Source: Duganella sp. SG902
Lineage (GTDB): Bacteria > Pseudomonadota > Gammaproteobacteria > Burkholderiales > Burkholderiaceae_D
Direction of reading: 5' to 3'
Length of the DNA stretch: 64,000 bases
NCBI RefSeq assembly: GCF_013376005.1
Contig: NZ_JABMJK010000003.1
Location: 248,001 to 312,000 of the forward strand
The translations under genes were made by a program, and so were the position numbers. The notes under the pieces were generated by a model that ran no database searches, was not told the origin of the DNA, and worked only from the letters and a program-made list of their open reading frames with translations. This document shows, in pieces, positions 1-8,387 of the stretch. The stretch's first letter is position 1, and every line of letters begins with the position of its first letter.

Positions 1-1002
1 CTCGGCGCAGAACACGCGTTGCAAGCGCTCACCGCAGGCGTCCAGCATCGCTTCGCACAACGACGATGGCCGCGCCCAGCCGCCTTGTTCGAACAACCAG
101 CCGCCGTGCGGCGTGGCCGCGCCGATCAGGGCGCTGGCTTCCTGCGCGTCGGCCCAGCGGGCGTATTCCAAGGGGTAGTTCCATGTCGTCAGTGCTTCTT
201 GCTGGACGAGCGCGTGACGCTGGTCGCGCGCCAGTTGCAGCACGCCGCAATCGGCGCCTTCGAAAGCGCGTCCGACGCCGCCAAGGCGACGCCACTCGCG
301 CAAAGCGAACAGGTAAGCTGCGCGGCTCAGGCGCGTGGGGATATTGTCGTCCTTGGACAGCAGCGGCATGAAAATGCCGGCCAGATTGCCGGACGCCTCC
401 TGCGCCGGCCGCGCGTGGCGCTCGACCAGCGTGACCTGCCAGCCGCGCGCGCACAGGCGATGCGCGGCCGACGATCCGGCCAGCCCGGCGCCAATCACCA
501 CCGCGCGCCGCACCGGCTCCGCCTGCGCCGGAGGCCGGGGCCGGAGGCTGCGATAAACCGCCGCGATATCCGGCGCGCCGCCCGCCGTGTCGCCGGCGCT
601 GGAGGAAGGCGCGATGCGGCACGCGAAGCCGGCGGCGGTAAGCGCCCATACCAGCGCCTCATCTGGCGCGCGCGCGTGGAGCACGGCTCCCTGCAAGGCA
701 AGCTTCGCCAGCGTGCGCGCCATGGCGGGCGTCACCGCGGCATCGAGATGGAACTCATTCACCCGCGCCGTGATCTGCGGCAGGAGCGCGTCCAGCGCGC
801 CCACCAGCAAATCCAGCGTGACCTCATCATTCACGATCACGCGATGAAAGCCCGGCACATTCAGCGGCCACAAGGCCTGCATGCCTTCAGGTGGCGGCGG
901 CAGCGCAGCGGCCACCGCGATGTAGTGCAAACGCCCGCGTTGCGCGCGCGCCGCCGCAAACCGCTCGCCACTAAACCGCGTGTCGAGCACCACCCGCATC
1001 AT
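1..1002 (-). CDS. mnmC: MnmC-like FAD-dependent tRNA-modification oxidoreductase, partial, with degenerate methyltransferase half
   Basis: The gene runs off the left edge, so only the first 334 residues are visible. A Rossmann FAD-binding segment starts near residue 160 (VVIGAGLAGSSAAHRL), followed by the family-typical ASGNLAGIFMPLLSKDD stretch. This matches the C-terminal oxidoreductase domain of MnmC, which converts cmnm5(s2)U34 to nm5(s2)U34 in tRNA. The upstream ~155 residues align in outline with the MnmC methyltransferase domain (LDTRFSGERF where ETGFGxGxNF is expected; RVNEFHLDAA where the LDGFAPAKNPEMW region is expected), but the SAM-binding glycines and the catalytic loop are lost. 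The ATG at 1002 overlaps the tag stop as TGATG, so translation is probably coupled. The FAD domain is clear; naming it MnmC is family knowledge, and loss of methyltransferase activity is inferred. Confidence 0.8.
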   Translation of the reverse strand, partial: MMRVVLDTRFSGERFAAARAQRGRLHYIAVAAALPPPPEGMQALWPLNVPGFHRVIVNDEVTLDLLVGALDALLPQITARVNEFHLDAAVTPAMARTLAKLALQGAVLHARAPDEALVWALTAAGFACRIAPSSSAGDTAGGAPDIAAVYRSLRPRPPAQAEPVRRAVVIGAGLAGSSAAHRLCARGWQVTLVERHARPAQEASGNLAGIFMPLLSKDDNIPTRLSRAAYLFALREWRRLGGVGRAFEGADCGVLQLARDQRHALVQQEALTTWNYPLEYARWADAQEASALIGAATPHGGWLFEQGGWARPSSLCEAMLDACGERLQRVFCAE

Positions 1003-1562
1003 CACTTGCGCGCCTTCCTGCAAAAACAATCCGGCGCATGGTCATCCACCATGCCGATGCCCTGCATGTACGCGTAAATAATCGTCGAACCGACAAACTT
1101 GAATCCCAGCTTGGCCAGATCCTTGGAAATCCGGTCCGACAATTCGGTCTTGGCCGGACGCGGCCCCTTGCCGCTCACCAGCGGCTTGCCGCCGACGTAG
1201 GACCACAGCAGCTTATCCAGGCTGCCGCCGCTTTCCACCAGCCGCAAATACGCCTGCGCATTGGTGATGGCCGCCGCCACTTTCAGCCGATTGCGCACGA
1301 TGCCGGGATTGGCCAGCAGCTCCGCCACCTTGTCCGGGCCATAGGCCGCGATTTTCTTCGCGTCCCACTGGTCGAACGCCGCGCGATAGTTCTCGCGCTT
1401 GTTGAGGATAGTCTCCCAGCTCAGGCCAGCCTGCGCGCCCTCCAGGTTCAGCATCTCGAACAAACGGCGCTCGTCGTGGCAAGGCACGCCCCACTCCGTG
1501 TCGTGATATGCAAGATACAGCGGATTGGCCGGATTGGCCCAGCCGCAGCGTTTCTTTTCCAT
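1002..1562 (-). CDS. tag: DNA-3-methyladenine glycosylase I
   Basis: The protein has 186 residues, the normal length of the Tag family, which excises 3-methyladenine from alkylated DNA in base excision repair. The four zinc ligands known in E. coli Tag are present at near-identical places: Cys6 (RCGWA), His20 (HDTEWG), and His175 and Cys179 (HAPDCFC). The substrate-pocket segment LSWETILNKRENYRAAF is also present. It starts 3 bp after the stop of the upstream GGDEF gene and its TGA overlaps the start of the MnmC-like gene, so the three genes are probably cotranscribed. Nothing in the sequence indicates an alkylation-responsive (Ada) promoter. Confidence 0.96.
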   Translation of the reverse strand: MEKKRCGWANPANPLYLAYHDTEWGVPCHDERRLFEMLNLEGAQAGLSWETILNKRENYRAAFDQWDAKKIAAYGPDKVAELLANPGIVRNRLKVAAAITNAQAYLRLVESGGSLDKLLWSYVGGKPLVSGKGPRPAKTELSDRISKDLAKLGFKFVGSTIIYAYMQGIGMVDDHAPDCFCRKARK

Positions 1563-1565
1563 GAA

Positions 1566-4409
1566 TTAGCCCAGTTCCAGATCGCTCGACAAACCCACGC
1601 GGCGACGCTCGCCGCCCAGCACCAACGGCCCGCCCAGATTGCTGACCAGGCGCACCTCGCCATCCGTCACCGCCCGATCCAGCTGCCGCATCAGGCGCGG
1701 GAAGACGCCTTCCGCGCGCGTGCTCCCGGTGCTGTACAGGGCCGCCCAGGCATTGCGGCCGGAGCGCTTGGCGATGTACAGGCCCTGGTCCGCCAGCTCC
1801 ACCACCTGCGACCATGACAGCAGGCGCGGTTGGTCCGGCAGGAACGGGAAGCACGCGAAGCCGATCGAACAGGTCTTCGACAGGCGCGCGCCGTCCGGCA
1901 AGGCAAAGTCACGCTCGGCCACGGCGCGGCGCATGCGCTCCGCCAGGCCTGGCGCTTCATCGCGATGGGTGGCGCGCGCCAGCACCAGGAATTCCTCGCC
2001 GCCCCAGCGGATCACATAATCCGACTCGCGGAACACCTCGCGCAAGCGCTCCTGCATCTGCACCAGGATCGAGTCGCCGGCGGCGTGGCCATAGCGGTCG
2101 TTCACTTCCTTGAAGTGGTCCAGGTCCACCATGAAGAACACCAGATCGTTCGGCGCCTGCAGGTCGCATTCGGTCAGCTCGCGGTGCTGGCCGGTCTCGT
2201 AGCCGCGCAAGCTCATGGCCACGTCGGCGTCGACGTTCTGCAGGAAGAAGCGGCGGTTGCGCAGGCCGGTCAGCTGGTCGGTCAGGCTGACCTCCTCCAG
2301 CGCCTTGTAGGCCTGTTCCAGTTCCAGGTTCTTTTCCAGCAGCTGTTGCTGCGTGGCCGCCACCTGCCGGTAGGCGCGCGCGTTGTCGAGCGCGATGGCG
2401 CCGTAGGCGCACAGCGTGCGGAAGATCAGGCGTTCACGCTCGCCATACGAATGCGCGCGCAGCGACTGCACCGTCATCGCGCCCAGCACGCGCTCGCCCA
2501 CGCGCAGCGGCGCGAACAGCAGGCTCAATGTCGGCAGCGTGCCGGGAATCAGGTGCGGCGTCACGCCCTGCTCATCCAGCTCGATCAGGATCTCGCGCCG
2601 CTCGCGCACGCAGCGCGCCGAATTGGCGCTCGGCGACGACAGCGGAATGCGGATCGACGGCACCGGCTTGCCCGCCTCGATGCCGAAGGTGCACACCAGC
2701 GTTTCGCCGTCCGGCTCCAGCAGGAAGATCGAGAAGTGGGTCGCGTCGAGCAGGCCGTGCACGTGGCGGTCCAGCGCGCGGAACACCGCCGCCGCGTCCA
2801 GGTGCGCGGTGATCTCCTGCCCGATCGCGCTCAGATGCTCCAGCGTGGCGCTGGTCTGTTGCAGCACCTCGGCGCGCTGCGCCTCGGCGGCCGCCAGCTG
2901 GCGATGATGTTCGCCCTCGGTCTGCGCGCGCTCGGTCTGATACTGCACCTGCATGGCGATGGCGCGGTTGGTGGCTTCCTTGCTGTGCGTCTGGTCGCGC
3001 GCGGCGTTGGCGCGCTGCGAGATGGTGTAGGCGCGCTCGTAGTCGCCGATCGCCGCATACTCGCGCGCGGCGGCGTCGAGCAGCGTGCCGGGCACGGCGT
3101 AGCCTTCGATGGTGGCGGCGATCTCCAGCGCCAGCTGCAGGTAGTGCAGCACGGCGTTGGGCGCCATCATCAGCGCGGGGCCCGGCAGCTCGTGGCGCGC
3201 GTGGATGTCGGCCAGCACGTTGAGCGCGGCGATCTGGCTCGACGCATCGCCATGGTCGCGCGCCAGCGCCAGCGCGGCTTGCGCGGCGGCCAGCGCGTCA
3301 GCGGGACGCGCCAGGTGCGACAACGCGTGCGCCTGGCCGCGCCGCGCGCTGCTCTGGAAATCGTTCTGGCGCAAGGCGTCGCCGCGCGCGGCCAGGCGGG
3401 TGAAGCTGTCCAGCGCCGCCGCGTGGTTGCCGAGGTCCAGCGCCAGGTCGCCTTGGTATTCCAGCGCCACCGCGTAGGCGCGCGATCCGGACAGCGGCGA
3501 CAAGGTGCCGAGCGCCTCGCGCAGCAGGCTTTGCGCGGCGTCGCGCTGGCCCAGCTGGCGCAGCGTTTCGGCGGTCTGCATCAAACACATGCCGATGCTC
3601 AGCGGCCAGCCGGTCGGGCGCGCGAGATCGAGCCCGCGCTGCATCCACTCCAGCGCCGCCTCGTGCGCGTTGAGGCTGGTGAAGCCATTGCCGATGTTGG
3701 TGGCGACGATGATGGCGCGGCGGATCTGGCCGGTGGCCAGCGCGGTTTCAAAGCTCAGCATCAGGTGGCCGATGGCGCGGCCATATTCGCTGCGCTGGAA
3801 CGCGCAGGTGCCGAAGAAGTCGCTGATCCAGCCGGCCGCGATCGGCGCCACGCCGGCCAGTTCGGCGTCGAAGCGGCCGTTCCAGCGCTGCTGCGCCGCC
3901 TGCCAGTCGCCGAAGGCGTCGCAGATGCCGGAGGCGGCGTCGATCACGTCGATGCGCACCGGATCGGCGGCCGCGCGGGCGGCGGCGGCGGCCTGACGCA
4001 GCCAGCTGTCGCCGGCGGCGCTGGCGCCACGGTCGTTGGAAACCCAGGCCAAGGTCCAGCAGGCGTCCGCGCGGCAGGCCGCCGCCGTCGCCGGCAATGC
4101 CGGCGCGGCCTGCTCGCACAGCAGCAAGGCTTGTTCAAGGTGATATTGGGCGGCGTCCAACTCGCCGCGCAGCCATTCCGGCTCGGCGGCGATCAGTTGC
4201 AGGCGGGCGCGCAGCAGGGTCACTTCGGCGGCGGGGAGCGACGCCAGCAGCGGCACGATCTCGGCGGACAGTTGCGCGGCGCGCGCCGGGTCACGCTGGC
4301 GCAGATGCCAGGCGAGCGCCGTCAGCGCCGGAAGCCGCTCCGCGCCTTGCGCTTCCTGCAATACTGAGTCCCAGTGCGCCAGCTCTTCGTCGGGCGCAAA
4401 CATGTCCAC
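1566..4409 (-). CDS. TPR-GAF-GGDEF diguanylate cyclase
   Basis: This is a cytoplasmic protein of about 947 residues. Residues 1 to about 480 are alanine/leucine-rich helical repeats of TPR character, then a coiled coil (about 480-530), a GAF-like domain (about 530-690) and a C-terminal GGDEF domain. The active-site motif reads GGEEF at about 803-807, with an RxxD inhibitory site (RESD) five residues before it, so cyclic-di-GMP synthesis with product inhibition is expected. No membrane segment is seen. The start is uncertain: an AGAGGAAAG ribosome site at 4426-4418 best serves GTG at 4409 or TTG at 4412, while the first ATG (4403) is further away. The tag start follows 3 bp after the stop. The ligand or partner sensed by the TPR/GAF parts is unknown. 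Confidence 0.88.
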   Translation of the reverse strand: MDMFAPDEELAHWDSVLQEAQGAERLPALTALAWHLRQRDPARAAQLSAEIVPLLASLPAAEVTLLRARLQLIAAEPEWLRGELDAAQYHLEQALLLCEQAAPALPATAAACRADACWTLAWVSNDRGASAAGDSWLRQAAAAARAAADPVRIDVIDAASGICDAFGDWQAAQQRWNGRFDAELAGVAPIAAGWISDFFGTCAFQRSEYGRAIGHLMLSFETALATGQIRRAIIVATNIGNGFTSLNAHEAALEWMQRGLDLARPTGWPLSIGMCLMQTAETLRQLGQRDAAQSLLREALGTLSPLSGSRAYAVALEYQGDLALDLGNHAAALDSFTRLAARGDALRQNDFQSSARRGQAHALSHLARPADALAAAQAALALARDHGDASSQIAALNVLADIHARHELPGPALMMAPNAVLHYLQLALEIAATIEGYAVPGTLLDAAAREYAAIGDYERAYTISQRANAARDQTHSKEATNRAIAMQVQYQTERAQTEGEHHRQLAAAEAQRAEVLQQTSATLEHLSAIGQEITAHLDAAAVFRALDRHVHGLLDATHFSIFLLEPDGETLVCTFGIEAGKPVPSIRIPLSSPSANSARCVRERREILIELDEQGVTPHLIPGTLPTLSLLFAPLRVGERVLGAMTVQSLRAHSYGERERLIFRTLCAYGAIALDNARAYRQVAATQQQLLEKNLELEQAYKALEEVSLTDQLTGLRNRRFFLQNVDADVAMSLRGYETGQHRELTECDLQAPNDLVFFMVDLDHFKEVNDRYGHAAGDSILVQMQERLREVFRESDYVIRWGGEEFLVLARATHRDEAPGLAERMRRAVAERDFALPDGARLSKTCSIGFACFPFLPDQPRLLSWSQVVELADQGLYIAKRSGRNAWAALYSTGSTRAEGVFPRLMRQLDRAVTDGEVRLVSNLGGPLVLGGERRRVGLSSDLELG

Positions 4410-4567
4410 CAAAATGACTTTCCTCTACTGTGTCGCGGCGGCGCGCCGTTGCGCCGCTACCGCATTATTCCACAGTTTGCAGGCACGCCTTCGGCGCCCC
4501 TTTAAGTGCCTGATATCAAAGCCTTTTTGGTTCCACATGGAAACTAGTTTGATGGAAGCGACACGGA

Positions 4568-5071
4568 TTATTGCTTGCTGGAAGTTAAACCTTGCACGGT
4601 TTGCAAATGCTGGTCGATGGTGGGCTGCAGCTGCGCGGCCAAGGCCTTGACCTGGGGATCGGTGGCCTGCTTCTGCGCCCCGACCACCTTGGCGTGCGCT
4701 TCCTTGTGATCCTTCACCCCGGCGTTTTCCAGGTAGGCCTTGTCGAAGGCCGCGCCCGACAGCGAGTTGAGGTGGTCGGCCATCTTCTTGTGCTTGGCGT
4801 CCGGCTCGCTGGGCAGCGTGACATTCTTGGCCTTGGCCACGTCCTGCACCGCCTGCAGGCCCTTGGTGTGGTCATCCACCATCTGCTGGGCGAACTTCTT
4901 GACGTCGGCCGATTGCGATTTTTGCAGCGCCAGCTGGCCGGTCGCCACCTCCGCCATATTGGCTTGCGCCAGGTCGTTCAGGATTTGCTGGTCGCCCTTG
5001 TTCAGGGACTGGGCGTAAGATGCATTGGCAGCCGCCAGCGCCAGCACGGCGCCGCAGATTTTCAGGTTCAT
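4568..5071 (-). CDS. DUF4142 domain periplasmic protein
   Basis: The 167-residue product has a clear signal peptide (MNLKICGAVLALAAANASYA) and a mature part rich in Ala, Lys and Gln that is typical of DUF4142 (LNKGDQQILNDLAQANMAEV near the start, QMVDDHTKG in the middle, a helical C terminus). The fold is a ferritin-like helical bundle and the family has no agreed function, although it often appears in stress regulons. The ribosome site GGAGACCTGCC precedes the ATG. It is divergent from the COG4315/ECF sigma operon with about 100 bp between the starts, so it may belong to the same regulon; that is an inference from position. Confidence 0.88.
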   Translation of the reverse strand: MNLKICGAVLALAAANASYAQSLNKGDQQILNDLAQANMAEVATGQLALQKSQSADVKKFAQQMVDDHTKGLQAVQDVAKAKNVTLPSEPDAKHKKMADHLNSLSGAAFDKAYLENAGVKDHKEAHAKVVGAQKQATDPQVKALAAQLQPTIDQHLQTVQGLTSSKQ

Positions 5072-5175
5072 GGCAGGTCTCCTTGATCGATGTGAAATTT
5101 ATTTTAAGGAGGATGGAATAAAGCGGCCGCACCTTACGTATACGCAATACCTTCACCCAACATAGGAGACTTGCC

Positions 5176-5529
5176 ATGAAACACGCCCTCACCCTGAGCG
5201 CCCTGCTGCTGGCCGGCGCCGTCCACGCCGACGACGTCATGAAAAAGGACGGCGTGCTGGTCAACGCCGCCGGCATGACCGTGTACACCTTCGACAAGGA
5301 CGTCGCCAACAGCGGCAAGAGCGCCTGCAACGGCCCCTGCATCGAGAACTGGCCGGCGGTGACGCCACCGGCCAACGTGGCGGCACCGTACTCGGTCATC
5401 ACGCGCGACGACGGCGGCAAGCAGCTGGCCTACCAGGGCAAGCCGCTGTACCTGTTCAAGAAGGACGTCAAGCCGGGCGACCGCAACGGCGACAACGTCA
5501 AGGAAGTCTGGCACGTGGTCAAAGACTGA
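5176..5529 (+). CDS. COG4315-type exported protein with repeated YxFxxD motif
   Basis: The 117-residue product has a short signal peptide (MKHALTLSALLLAGAVHA) with no lipobox cysteine, then two copies of the family signature: VYTFDKD near residue 36 and LYLFKKD near residue 95. It also has a CNGPCIENWPA motif containing two cysteines. This family (predicted lipoprotein with Yx(FWY)xxD motifs) is secreted and of unknown function. A good ribosome site (ATAGGAGACTTGCC) precedes the ATG. Its TGA overlaps the start of the ECF sigma gene (TGATG), which suggests one transcript with the sigma/anti-sigma pair. The missing lipobox means it is probably periplasmic rather than a lipoprotein. Confidence 0.88.
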   Translation: MKHALTLSALLLAGAVHADDVMKKDGVLVNAAGMTVYTFDKDVANSGKSACNGPCIENWPAVTPPANVAAPYSVITRDDGGKQLAYQGKPLYLFKKDVKPGDRNGDNVKEVWHVVKD

Positions 5530-6032
5530 TGCAGGCGGACGGCCAGCGCCTGCTCGACTGCATACCGCGCCTGCGCCGCTATGCGCACGCGCTGCTGGGC
5601 GCGGGCGCCGACGCCGACGACCTGGTGCAGGACACCGTGGCGCGCGGCTGGGACAAGCTGTCCTCGTGGCGGCAGGGCGGCGACATGCGCGCCTGGCTGT
5701 TTGGCATCATGCACAACCTGCATGCCGACCACTTGCGCCGCGCGCCGCCGCCCGCCGTCGCGCTGGACGACACGCTGCCGGCGCCGGCCGCCGACGCGGC
5801 CGCAGGCCGGCTGGTCCTGCGCGACCTCGATACCGCGCTGCGCCTGCTGCCGCCCGAGCAGCGCGAGGTGCTGTTGCTGGTGGCGCTGGATGAGCTGAGC
5901 TATGAGGAGGTGGCGGCCGTGCTGCGCATCCCGCCCGGCACCGTGATGTCGCGCCTGTCGCGCGGGCGTGAACGCCTGCGCTTGCTGATGGAGGGCCAGC
6001 CGCTGCCCTCGCCGCTGAAAGTGATCAAATGA
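5529..6032 (+). CDS. ECF-family RNA polymerase sigma factor
   Basis: The 167-residue protein has only regions 2 and 4, as in ECF sigma factors. Region 2 spans about residues 8-75 (HALLGAGADADDLVQDTVARGW, MRAWLFGIMHNLHADHLRR). Region 4 spans about 105-155 (LPPEQREVLLLVALDELSYEEVAAVLRIPPGTVMSRLSRGRERL), which holds the helix-turn-helix for the -35 element. The ATG overlaps the stop of the COG4315 gene, and its own stop overlaps the anti-sigma start (ATGA), so the three are translationally coupled. Control by the downstream anti-sigma is expected from the arrangement; the inducing signal is not visible. Confidence 0.95.
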   Translation: MQADGQRLLDCIPRLRRYAHALLGAGADADDLVQDTVARGWDKLSSWRQGGDMRAWLFGIMHNLHADHLRRAPPPAVALDDTLPAPAADAAAGRLVLRDLDTALRLLPPEQREVLLLVALDELSYEEVAAVLRIPPGTVMSRLSRGRERLRLLMEGQPLPSPLKVIK

Positions 6033-6814
6033 CCGCCCCCGTAACCGAAGCCGAACTGCAAGCCTGGGTCGACGGCCGCCTGGCGCCGGCGCGCCGCGCG
6101 GCGGTGGACGCCTACCTGCGGCAATTCCCGGCCGAAGCCGAACGCCTGCAGGCCTACCGCGCCCAGAACGCCAGCCTGCGCGCGCTGTTCAATCCGGTGC
6201 TGGACGAGCCGCTGCCGCCGGCACTGGCGCGCCGTCCGCCTTCATTGGCGCCATGGACGCATGGGCAGTTGCCGCGCCTGGCGGCCATGCTGGCGCTGAC
6301 GCTGGCCGGCGGCGCGGCCGGCTGGTGGCTGCACGGCGCCGTCGCCCCGGCGGCCAATCCGGCCCTGCAGGCGGCCGCCGCCCTGCCCGGCCGCGCGGCG
6401 CTGGCGCACGCGGTCTACACGCCGGAAGTGCGGCATCCGGTGGAGGTCGGGGCCGACCAGCAGGCGCATCTGGTGGCCTGGTTGTCGAAACGGCTGGGCG
6501 CGCAGCTCAAGGCGCCGCGACTGGGCACGCTGGGCTGGGAACTCGAGGGGGGAAGATTGCTGCCGGGCCAGAGCGGCCCGGTCGCGCAGCTAATGTACCG
6601 AAACGCCGGCGGCGCCCGCCTGACGCTGTACGTCTCGACCGAACAACAGCACGGCCACGACACCGGCTTCCGCTTCGCGCAGGAAGGCCAGGTCGCGGTG
6701 TTCTACTGGATCGACGGCCGCTTCGGCTATGCGCTGTCGGGCACGCTGGACAAGGCGGCGCTGGCCGCCGTGGCCGACGCCGTCTACGCCCAGCTGGACC
6801 CGGCCGGCGGCTAG
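6029..6814 (+). CDS. Membrane-anchored anti-sigma factor
   Basis: The 261-residue protein begins with an anti-sigma-like cytoplasmic helix region (EAELQAWVDGRLAPARRAAVDAYL), followed by one membrane segment at about residues 83-105 (RLAAMLALTLAGGAAGWWLH) and a periplasmic domain of about 150 residues. No HxxxCxxC zinc motif of the ZAS class is present, so redox zinc sensing is unlikely. It overlaps the sigma factor stop by four bases. Proteins of this layout hold their partner ECF sigma at the membrane until a signal releases it. The gene converges on the HxlR regulator and the two share a CTAG stop tetranucleotide at 6811-6814. Confidence 0.88.
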   Translation: MTAPVTEAELQAWVDGRLAPARRAAVDAYLRQFPAEAERLQAYRAQNASLRALFNPVLDEPLPPALARRPPSLAPWTHGQLPRLAAMLALTLAGGAAGWWLHGAVAPAANPALQAAAALPGRAALAHAVYTPEVRHPVEVGADQQAHLVAWLSKRLGAQLKAPRLGTLGWELEGGRLLPGQSGPVAQLMYRNAGGARLTLYVSTEQQHGHDTGFRFAQEGQVAVFYWIDGRFGYALSGTLDKAALAAVADAVYAQLDPAGG

Positions 6815-7308
6815 GCGCGCGCCGATTGGTTGATCTGGATCAGGCGCGAGCGCATGCCCTCGGTGGCGGCCGGGCCGGGCGCGAACATATAGTCCTCGTC
6901 GTTGATGGCCAGGCCGCTGTTGGCATCCACCAACACCTGATCGGCCGGCTTGCCGGTCTCGCGGCTCACCACCAGCAGGCTGGCCCCTTCCGGCGCCAGG
7001 TGCTCGTTGCCCCACGCCACGAAGGCCAGCAGCACCGGCTTGAAGTCGCGCCCGGCCTTGGTCAGCACATACTCGTAGCGCGGCGGACGGGCGCTGTACT
7101 GGCGCCGCTCCATCAGCCCGCCCTCGACCAGCCCGGCCAGGCGGCGCGTCAGCATGTTCGGCGCGATCTTCAGGCTCTTCTCGAATTCGTCAAAGCGCGT
7201 CAGGCCGTAGAAGGCGTCACGCAGGATCAGGATGCTCCACCACTCGCCTACTTTCCCCAGGCTGCGAGCGATCGGGCATGGCATGCTGCCAAAGTCGGTA
7301 TGTTTCAT
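6811..7308 (-). CDS. HxlR-family transcriptional regulator
   Basis: The 165-residue protein has the N-terminal HxlR winged-helix pattern: CPIARSLGKVGEWWSILILRDAFYG, FDEFEKSLKIAPNMLTRRL, and LVEGGLMERRQYSARPPRYEY. The cysteine at about residue 11 (MPCPIARSL) sits where redox- or aldehyde-sensing HxlR proteins carry theirs. An extra C-terminal segment of about 60 residues follows the usual ~105-residue core and resembles the extension found in many proteobacterial members. No divergent target gene is immediately adjacent: the AraC-type response regulator starts 284 bp away on the other strand. The regulated genes cannot be deduced. Confidence 0.92.
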   Translation of the reverse strand: MKHTDFGSMPCPIARSLGKVGEWWSILILRDAFYGLTRFDEFEKSLKIAPNMLTRRLAGLVEGGLMERRQYSARPPRYEYVLTKAGRDFKPVLLAFVAWGNEHLAPEGASLLVVSRETGKPADQVLVDANSGLAINDEDYMFAPGPAATEGMRSRLIQINQSARA

Positions 7309-7592
7309 TTCAACTCCTCCTCTATGGTTTCTTCAGCGCGGGTCGCACACGGGTGCGACTTCGAGGTAATGCGATCACGAACGTAAAATATGACAAAATT
7401 TACCGCTGGAAACTCTCCATCAACCACCCTGTTGTTCAATGGTCGCTTTCATTATTGAGGATTTAAAAAAAACATGCTTTTGGCAGAAGCGACAACTATT
7501 TTGCAAGCGTAGAAAACTATCAAAAATATTCAAAAGATAGGCATAATACGCAACAGGAAGTGATAAAACTTTATCAACCGTTCGGGGGCGCC

Positions 7593-8387
7593 ATGCCGAC
7601 CACCCTTGAAAGCAGCCGTTCCAAGATCCTCATCGTGGATGACTCCGCGTTTGAGCAGCGCATGCTGGCGGATTTGCTGAGCGAACTGCCCTACAAGGTC
7701 TCGGTGGCCTTCAACGGCCTGCAGGGCTACCAACTGGCGCTGGCCAACCGGCCGGACCTGATCCTGCTCGACGTGCGCATGCCGAACATGGACGGCTACA
7801 CCGCCTGCCGCCTGCTCAAGGCCAACCCGGTCACCCAGGATATCCCGGTGATTTTCCTCAGCGGCGCCGATGCCGACGACGACCGCATCCTCGGCCTGTC
7901 GATCGGCGGCGTCGACTACGTCTCCAAGCCGTTCTCGCCGGGCGAGCTGGCGGCGCGCATCCAGGTGCACCTGAACCTGGCGCGGCGCCAGCAGCAGGCG
8001 CCGGCCAGCGCGCCCGAGGATGAACAACAGCTGGAGGCCGAGAGCGAACCGGACGCGGTGCTGGTGAACGCCGTCAAGCGCCTGATCAGCGACAACCTGG
8101 CCGCGCTGCCGGGGCTGGCCGAGATCGCGCGCAGCGTCGGCACCTACCGCGAGAAGCTGTCGCAGGTGTTCCGCGAGCAGACCGGGATGACGGTGTTTGG
8201 CTTCATCCGCGAGGAACGCATCCGCCGCGGCGAGGAACTGTTGCGCGACACCGATATCGACGTGCAGGACATCGCCCTGCTGATCGGCTTCAACAACGCC
8301 GGCAACTTCGCCACCGCCTTCCGCGAGCGCATGGGGGTGACGCCAACCGCCTACCGGCAGGCCATCCACCACAAGAAGCACGGCTAG
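7593..8387 (+). CDS. Response regulator with AraC-type DNA-binding domain
   Basis: The 264-residue protein combines a receiver domain (about 1-125) and an AraC/XylS helix-turn-helix domain (about 160-260). The receiver keeps the acidic pair in ILIVDDSA, the phosphorylation aspartate D60 in LILLDVRMP, and the conserved lysine in VSKPFSP. The DNA-binding part contains LAEIARSVGTYREKLSQVFREQTGM and a second helix-turn-helix ending in FRERMGVTPTAYR. ATG 7593 is chosen because GGGGGC lies just upstream; the in-frame GTG at 7560 has AGGAAG only one base away. The upstream ~280 bp is AT-rich and holds the promoter. No kinase is adjacent; the nearest is the hybrid kinase at 9661-11637. The 3' end shares CTAG with the M48 gene. 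Confidence 0.93.
   Translation: MPTTLESSRSKILIVDDSAFEQRMLADLLSELPYKVSVAFNGLQGYQLALANRPDLILLDVRMPNMDGYTACRLLKANPVTQDIPVIFLSGADADDDRILGLSIGGVDYVSKPFSPGELAARIQVHLNLARRQQQAPASAPEDEQQLEAESEPDAVLVNAVKRLISDNLAALPGLAEIARSVGTYREKLSQVFREQTGMTVFGFIREERIRRGEELLRDTDIDVQDIALLIGFNNAGNFATAFRERMGVTPTAYRQAIHHKKHG

Noticed and set aside
1830-4367. Long open frame opposite the TPR-GAF-GGDEF gene
   Set aside because: The opposite strand has a coherent GGDEF protein; this frame is low-complexity Arg/Gln/Val.
7560-7592. Upstream GTG start for the AraC-type response regulator
   Set aside because: AGGAAG is one base from the GTG, too close, while ATG 7593 has a suitable site and matches the receiver start.
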